64,000 nucleotides of DNA, from the NCBI GenBank assembly GCA_900095835.1, contig LT608321.1, forward strand, positions 104,373 through 168,372, given 5' to 3'. Position numbers and translations under genes: made by a program. Source of the stretch: Ihuprevotella massiliensis. GTDB lineage: Bacteria; Bacteroidota; Bacteroidia; Bacteroidales; Bacteroidaceae. This document shows, in pieces, positions 59,188 through 64,000 of the stretch; position 1 is the first letter of the stretch; every line of letters starts with the position of its first letter. The notes beneath the pieces were generated by a model. The model made no database searches, had not been told where the DNA came from, and saw nothing but the letters and a program-made list of their open reading frames with translations.

Positions 59188-60471
59188 TTATACTTTGGTC
59201 TTGCGACCATAGTCGTTAGGAACTTTGATAATAGAAGTAACCCAGAATGTCACAGGGATGAGGCACATCACTAGAATGAAACTTGTGTAATAGCCTAGTT
59301 GGTCCGTTATCCAGCCCGCTGTGATTCCTGGTACCGCCAGACTTAATGCCATGCAACCCGTGCATATCGCATAGTGTGCCGCCTTAGATTCTCCCTGCGC
59401 AAAGTAGAGCAAAAATAGCATATAGAGGGTAAAACCAAATCCATAACCGAATTGTTCTATGGCAATAGCCACGTTCACCCACACAAAATTGCTCGGCTGA
59501 TAGTAGGCAAGGAAACAATAGAGGACGTTGGGGAGAGAAATGGCTATAACCATAGGCCATTTCCAACGCTGGAAGCCATCTTTTGCAACGGCCATTCCTC
59601 CTAAAATTCCGCCCAGAGTCAGACCTATAACTCCAACGGTACCATAAGCGAAACCAACTTGCTGCGTAGTAAGAGCTAGACCACCATTTTCTACTTTTGC
59701 ACTAAGGAAGAGAGGAAAAATCTTTGTAAGAAAAGCCTCGGGTAAGCGGTAGAGCAACATAAAAACAAGTGCCGTAAAAATCATAGGCTTCTGAAAAAAG
59801 CTCAGAAATGTAGTTCCAAATTCTTTGGCAGCTTCTTTTATGCTAAGATGATGTCGGTCATCGTGGGCATTATGTTCCGTCTTTGGAAGTGTACACAAAT
59901 GATAGACTGTCATTAACATGAGAAGTCCTGCAATAGTTCCAAGACCGATACTCCATGCGTCCGTGACATTTTTGGTTATGACCTCCCAACTTCCAATATA
60001 CATAAGAAGTAGCCCTTCTGCAAAGATGGTTGCTAATTTGTAGAATGTACTACGAATGCCCACGTATTGCGCTTGATCATGTTCGTTTAGAGCTGACATA
60101 TAGAAACCGTCGGCAGCAATGTCATGTGTTGCACTAGAGAAGGCAATGAGGAAAAAGAGCGCAAGACTTGCTTGAACGTAGTAATGCGTGGGAATAGTGA
60201 AGGCTATGAGTGCAAGAGCTATCCCCATCAGTGCTTGCATCGTAAGAATCCACCAACGTTTGGTCTTGAAAATCTCTACAATAGGACTCCACAGCGGTTT
60301 AATCACCCACGGAAGGCCTAGCCAACCACTGTAAGCAGCACACTGAGTGTCACTGAGTCCTAAACGTTTGTACATGATGAGAGAAACTACTGTTACAATG
60401 GTGTACGGCACACCTTCAACAAAATAAAGAGAGGGAATCCAAAAGAGAGAATGGCGCTTTGAACTATTCAT
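59188..60471 (-). CDS. MFS permease, AmpG/PAT-like (muropeptide transporter candidate)
   Basis: A 427-residue inner-membrane protein with about 12 helices. It resembles the AmpG/acetyl-CoA transporter (PAT) group: [15 protein letters not shown] at the N-terminus, the [20 protein letters not shown] signature with the conserved Pro-Trp and Lys-Pro-Leu-Trp, and [12 protein letters not shown]. AmpG carries GlcNAc-anhydroMurNAc peptides from the periplasm into the cytosol for recycling. The start at 60471 ([11 protein letters not shown]) overlaps the stop of the upstream SpoIID fusion gene by 8 bases, so the two are translationally coupled. That linkage to a peptidoglycan lytic-type domain supports the muropeptide assignment. 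Confidence 0.83.
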   Translation of the reverse strand: MNSSKRHSLFWIPSLYFVEGVPYTIVTVVSLIMYKRLGLSDTQCAAYSGWLGLPWVIKPLWSPIVEIFKTKRWWILTMQALMGIALALIAFTIPTHYYVQASLALFFLIAFSSATHDIAADGFYMSALNEHDQAQYVGIRSTFYKLATIFAEGLLLMYIGSWEVITKNVTDAWSIGLGTIAGLLMLMTVYHLCTLPKTEHNAHDDRHHLSIKEAAKEFGTTFLSFFQKPMIFTALVFMLLYRLPEAFLTKIFPLFLSAKVENGGLALTTQQVGFAYGTVGVIGLTLGGILGGMAVAKDGFQRWKWPMVIAISLPNVLYCFLAYYQPSNFVWVNVAIAIEQFGYGFGFTLYMLFLLYFAQGESKAAHYAICTGCMALSLAVPGITAGWITDQLGYYTSFILVMCLIPVTFWVTSIIKVPNDYGRKTKV

Positions 60472-63400
60472 ATTTTGTCTCGATTGAAGCATTTTTGTAA
60501 TAGTGGAGAAGAATTTCTTCGTAGTTGTAACCTTCTGCACCCATCATTGCGGCACCAATTTGACAAAGACCGACCCCATGCCCCCATCCAGCCCCATAAA
60601 GGTGGAAGTTAGCTGGGAGCCCTTCGGCTGTTTCACCAGAGGTTTCAACGACAAAGGCACTAGAATAGAGGTGCGTGTGAGAAAGTGCACGGCGAATCTC
60701 GAGTTCCTTACCGATAGTCATTGTCTTATCTGTACCCACCAACTTAAGTCGAATGATGCGTCCACTATCTCCGCGTTCGATAGGTATGAGCGCTTTGATG
60801 TTGCCTAAGTTAAGTCCCAACTTTTCTTGTATAAGATGGGAAATTTCTTCTTGGGAATAAGAGACTTCCCAACGATAAAAGTCTGCTGTTTCTTGGTCGT
60901 AGTCGTTTAGAATTTGCGCCAGAATTGTTTGATCTTGCGTATGACAGAAAGCGGCTGGTGTAGATTTAATCCAAGCTGTAGCTTGTTGCTCGTTGGTTAA
61001 GTCTACTTCTGAGGCGGTCTGTTCGTTGTAAGACTTGGGGAGCAAGTCGCGAGTTGCTACCAAATAGGGCTCATCTTGATCTTCCCAGCAGGAAGAGAAG
61101 CGTTCGGTCATACCGCCACAGCATTTTGAGAAACGAGCATCGCAGATGTCTCCTTCAGACATTAGCACAAGTCCACGCGTTTCGTTAATAGCTTGTAGCA
61201 CTTCAGGACGCGAAATGGTGGGTATTCCTTGGTAGCGCTGGCAGTGATCATCTGCGCATACATCAAAGAGAGTGTGCTCTTCACGTCCATACCAGCGGAT
61301 ATATTCATCGTCTTTGCGTTGGAAGGTGAAGAAGTTGCCCTCTCCCTGTGCATTGTTTCTACGTTGCATCATCATGCGGAAGAGCCAACTACGGCTAACC
61401 ACGGCATGAGCCTTGAGCAGCTCGAGTGAAGCATTTGGGCTCATCTCTGAAGAAATCACACTTTCAAGGTATAGCTCAGCAGGAATATGGTTGATGGCAA
61501 GGATAGATTCTTCATGAACCTTGAAGTAGAGCGCACCATGGAAGGTTTGATTGAGCTTACGTTCCCAGTGGAAGTTGATGCCAATGGGTACACCTTGAAG
61601 GGTAAATGACGCTTCGTTGAGAGGAGTATCGGGGAGGAAGGATAATTCACTGTAAGCATTGCCATTCCATAGGATTGTACCATCTTTATATTCTACGGTT
61701 TGAGTACCCGAGATGACGTGTCCTTTAGCAGAGAAAGGAGTGTTGAGCGTGAACTCGATGCGAGAGTGGCTCATAATAGCAACCTCTACATTGGGCTCTC
61801 GTCGACCGTTGAAGAGATTGGGCTTACGACGGGCTGCATTGTTAGAGGCTGCCTTGTGCAGTTTGCGAGTGATGGCAGCGATTTCTGTTTCAGAAAGCGT
61901 TACTTCTGCTAAAATAGAAGCTGCTTGTTGGGACGTGAGCGCATCAAAGTCTTCATGGCGTGGAGTAATAATCAATCCTGCCATGTCTATAGCTCCAGGA
62001 GAAATCAGGCGTTGTTCGGGACCTTCGGCTGCATAGCACGCAGGACGGTGCTTTTTGCGAGGGAAGACAATCGTAACGGTGGTATCTGGGTGTGCAGCAT
62101 GACCGGACGAACGCCATGCAAGAAGGTTCACATCGGGTTCACTCATGCCCGAAGCAACGGGAAGAGCAGATAAAAGTTTGGAAAGTAATAACTGATTACC
62201 TTCTGCCTTTTCCCCAATTACCACAAAGGCAGGGCAAGCGTAGTTGCGCAATAAATAGATACCTTCGTGCTTGTGCGTGTAGCCAGCTTCTTCTACTTCT
62301 ACAATCTCTTCAGTGGAAATAGGATAGAGGCGTTCAAGGCTTCCTTCGTATTGTGCCCAATCGCGTTCAAGAGGAACGACCCCTCTTGCACCTGCTTGGA
62401 AGTGCATATGGTCGGGGGCAGAAGCTCCACAGCGAGCACCATTGTAAAATACTATGAAGTCGGGCAACTCCATTACCATTTTACAGAAATCTCCTAAACG
62501 TCCTTTGAGTGATTGTGGGGTGTGACGACGACTTACAATCGTGAGGTGTTGAGGAAGAATGGGGTAGGGGTTGATCAATACTTGGTATTTGCCTTCCACA
62601 GGTAGGCATGTTTGTACCTTTGGACGATGGTTGTCACAGAGGAAACAGGGACGTTTCTTCAGAAAGTCTTGGGTAATATTGGCTTTTGTGGAGTGAATGC
62701 GTGTAGGATTGTGCTGCGCTGCGAGTGTACAGGTGGCAGTAGGGAGAGATTTCAGTTCAGTAGAATGATGAAGTGCCTCGAAGCGTTGGCGTACTTCTTC
62801 CCAAGCAAAGAGTTGTTGTCGGATGAAATCTACTACTTCTGACTGCTGAAGATTATGATTCCAGCGAAGATTCATTTGTTGTCTTGCCTGAATCTCAATG
62901 GTACGCAACTGATCTTTATAAGCATTATGGCGGTTCACAGCATCAATGGCAAGAGCTGCATCAGAATTCCCCTCCCATCGGCGGCAAAGATAAAGCTCGT
63001 CATAGATACGTCCAATGCGATAGTGGCGTGAAATCGCGAGCCCCAGTGCATAGTCTTCACCGTAGCTCGTGTTGGGGACACCAATGCCGCGTAGTATTGT
63101 CACGTCAAACGCACGTGGAGCTCCCAAACCATTGATACGCAACGCATTGTTTCTGCCATTGTCTGGCGTCCATTCAGCATGAGCAATGAGACCCGGAGGT
63201 AGAGTGTTGAGCGAGAAATCCACCATACGATAGGCGCCTATCACCATAGCTGCCTTTTGCTCGTGAAAGGCTGCGACAATACGACTCAATACATCAGTAC
63301 CGCTATAAAGATCGTCGGAGTCAAGTTGTATTGCAAAGCGACCGCAATGCTCACTGCGAATGGCCAAATCCCAGCAACCTCCAATTCCCAAGTCGGTTTG

Positions 63401-64000
63401 TTGCGGTGTTAGCACTTTAACTCTCGAGTCTACAGCAAGTTTCTCTAATATATCGCTTGTACCGTCGGTCGAATGGTTGTCTATGACAATGACATTAAAG
63501 GAGAAGTCTGCCACTTGTGACAAAGCTGACTGAACAGCATCGGCAATAGTACGTACACGATTCCGTACGGGAATGATGACCGATGCCATTACTGGGAAGT
63601 GTTCGGTGTTTCCTTCGAGAGGTACGGTAGGCAGTGCGGTGATCTCTGTGGAAGCCTGGGAGAGGGTATTGGGCTTCTCTGTAGCGTTCAGTAGAGAGGA
63701 TGGAAAAGGAGTGGGGACATCATCGAATTCTTCGGGAGATACCCATGCGCCAATTTCTTTAAGATGCAGAGTGCATGCCTTCTCCATCTCTAGTTGTACT
63801 TCGCGAGCAGAAGGGTTTACGTAGTCAAACTGCTTTTCACCACTTTTGCGTACGTCTGTTTCTATCATTGAATAGAGTGGCTCACGCAGATGCACGATGT
63901 TACCACTACGACTTAGGAAAAGGCGTAGCGAATAAGGGGCAGCATATTTATAGCGTTGTTTGTGACCGACAGCGAATTGTCGGAGTAATTCGCCACGAAT
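60464..64000 (-). CDS. Fusion protein: family 2 glycosyltransferase + GalT-like HIT domain (DUF4922) + SpoIID/LytB domain, partial
   Basis: The frame is open to the right edge, so the true N-terminus is missing; numbering here starts at the in-frame GTG at 63895 (1143 residues). Residues 103-345 are a GT2 glycosyltransferase ([32 protein letters not shown] as [11 protein letters not shown]). Residues about 405-690 fit DUF4922, with a CxxC (CFLC 417-420) and HMHFQ at 496-500, the HxHxQ motif of GalT/Ap4A-phosphorylase-type HIT enzymes. Residues about 705-1143 are a SpoIID/LytB domain, with [19 protein letters not shown] (catalytic-type Glu), [11 protein letters not shown] and the end [20 protein letters not shown]. 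No signal peptide is visible in what is present. The AmpG-like permease overlaps the stop. Confidence 0.88.
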   Translation of the reverse strand: MRGELLRQFAVGHKQRYKYAAPYSLRLFLSRSGNIVHLREPLYSMIETDVRKSGEKQFDYVNPSAREVQLEMEKACTLHLKEIGAWVSPEEFDDVPTPFPSSLLNATEKPNTLSQASTEITALPTVPLEGNTEHFPVMASVIIPVRNRVRTIADAVQSALSQVADFSFNVIVIDNHSTDGTSDILEKLAVDSRVKVLTPQQTDLGIGGCWDLAIRSEHCGRFAIQLDSDDLYSGTDVLSRIVAAFHEQKAAMVIGAYRMVDFSLNTLPPGLIAHAEWTPDNGRNNALRINGLGAPRAFDVTILRGIGVPNTSYGEDYALGLAISRHYRIGRIYDELYLCRRWEGNSDAALAIDAVNRHNAYKDQLRTIEIQARQQMNLRWNHNLQQSEVVDFIRQQLFAWEEVRQRFEALHHSTELKSLPTATCTLAAQHNPTRIHSTKANITQDFLKKRPCFLCDNHRPKVQTCLPVEGKYQVLINPYPILPQHLTIVSRRHTPQSLKGRLGDFCKMVMELPDFIVFYNGARCGASAPDHMHFQAGARGVVPLERDWAQYEGSLERLYPISTEEIVEVEEAGYTHKHEGIYLLRNYACPAFVVIGEKAEGNQLLLSKLLSALPVASGMSEPDVNLLAWRSSGHAAHPDTTVTIVFPRKKHRPACYAAEGPEQRLISPGAIDMAGLIITPRHEDFDALTSQQAASILAEVTLSETEIAAITRKLHKAASNNAARRKPNLFNGRREPNVEVAIMSHSRIEFTLNTPFSAKGHVISGTQTVEYKDGTILWNGNAYSELSFLPDTPLNEASFTLQGVPIGINFHWERKLNQTFHGALYFKVHEESILAINHIPAELYLESVISSEMSPNASLELLKAHAVVSRSWLFRMMMQRRNNAQGEGNFFTFQRKDDEYIRWYGREEHTLFDVCADDHCQRYQGIPTISRPEVLQAINETRGLVLMSEGDICDARFSKCCGGMTERFSSCWEDQDEPYLVATRDLLPKSYNEQTASEVDLTNEQQATAWIKSTPAAFCHTQDQTILAQILNDYDQETADFYRWEVSYSQEEISHLIQEKLGLNLGNIKALIPIERGDSGRIIRLKLVGTDKTMTIGKELEIRRALSHTHLYSSAFVVETSGETAEGLPANFHLYGAGWGHGVGLCQIGAAMMGAEGYNYEEILLHYYKNASIETKYE

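Noticed and set aside
1-64000. CRISPR arrays, insertion sequences, prophage or integron genes
   Set aside because: No regularly spaced direct repeats beyond the 22-bp tandem array, which has no spacers, and no transposase, integrase or phage protein in any frame.

Overview
This is a stretch of Bacteroidota chromosome, most likely order Bacteroidales and plausibly Prevotellaceae; the family placement is inference. Three things support it. Many proteins have families restricted to or typical of the phylum (omega subunit of the MDYKKS type, DUF4293, DUF4199, DUF5063, DUF6048/DUF6452-like pairs, the small MenE type). Nearly all recognisable promoters follow the Bacteroidetes pattern TTTG-N19/20-TAnnTTTG. 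Starts generally lack a Shine-Dalgarno sequence. I saw no phage, transposase, integrase, plasmid gene or CRISPR array, so this looks like core genome with a few unusual fusions and non-coding elements.

Layout. 1-7.0 kb: an exported S9 peptidase (cut by the left edge), the LPS-export ATPase LptB, tRNA-Cys, a DbpA-like DEAD-box helicase and a cytoplasmic S9 peptidase. 7.3-11 kb: TPR protein, rpe and an NrnA-like DHH phosphoesterase. 11.6-14.5 kb: an outer-membrane beta-barrel and a strange Tyr/Trp- and Gly/Ser-rich exported protein. 14.6-21.4 kb (plus strand): RluA-type pseudouridine synthase, aminotransferase, LolC/FtsX-like permease, tRNA-Pro, fumarase C and a glucosaminidase with LysM repeats. 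From 21.5 kb to the right edge every gene is on the minus strand: phosphopantetheinyl transferase, ssb, DUF4293, rpoZ-bamD, degP, hemW, lysA-lysC, ftsE, tRNA-Thr, pyrF, tRNA-Arg, a glgB-led group (glgB, membrane protein, DUF5063, exonuclease, RlmI-like), a MORN-repeat protein, kdsB, a class A PBP, prs, a ThiE-like protein and rpmE.

The last 17 kb hold two functional blocks. The first is a menaquinone block (mazG-menF-menD-menB and a fused menC-menE) read downstream of a Crp/Fnr regulator, the flavin transferase ApbE and a DUF6452/DUF6048-like pair. It fits a respiring anaerobe that flavinylates NQR/RNF-type complexes and uses fumarate. The second is an envelope block: a very large fusion of a family-2 glycosyltransferase, a GalT-like HIT domain and a SpoIID domain, overlapping an AmpG-like MFS permease, then a DUF4199 protein and a membrane glycosyltransferase. 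I read this as a candidate muropeptide cleavage, uptake and recycling module.

The most notable signals are that tri-domain fusion, the MenC-MenE fusion, a family of related AT-rich intergenic segments with a GGAGAT...AAAA...CTCCGA hairpin core found in at least four gaps, a five-unit 22-bp tandem repeat, long leaders in front of the helicase, tRNA-Thr and rpmE, and a matched set of strong promoters and terminators around the four tRNA genes.
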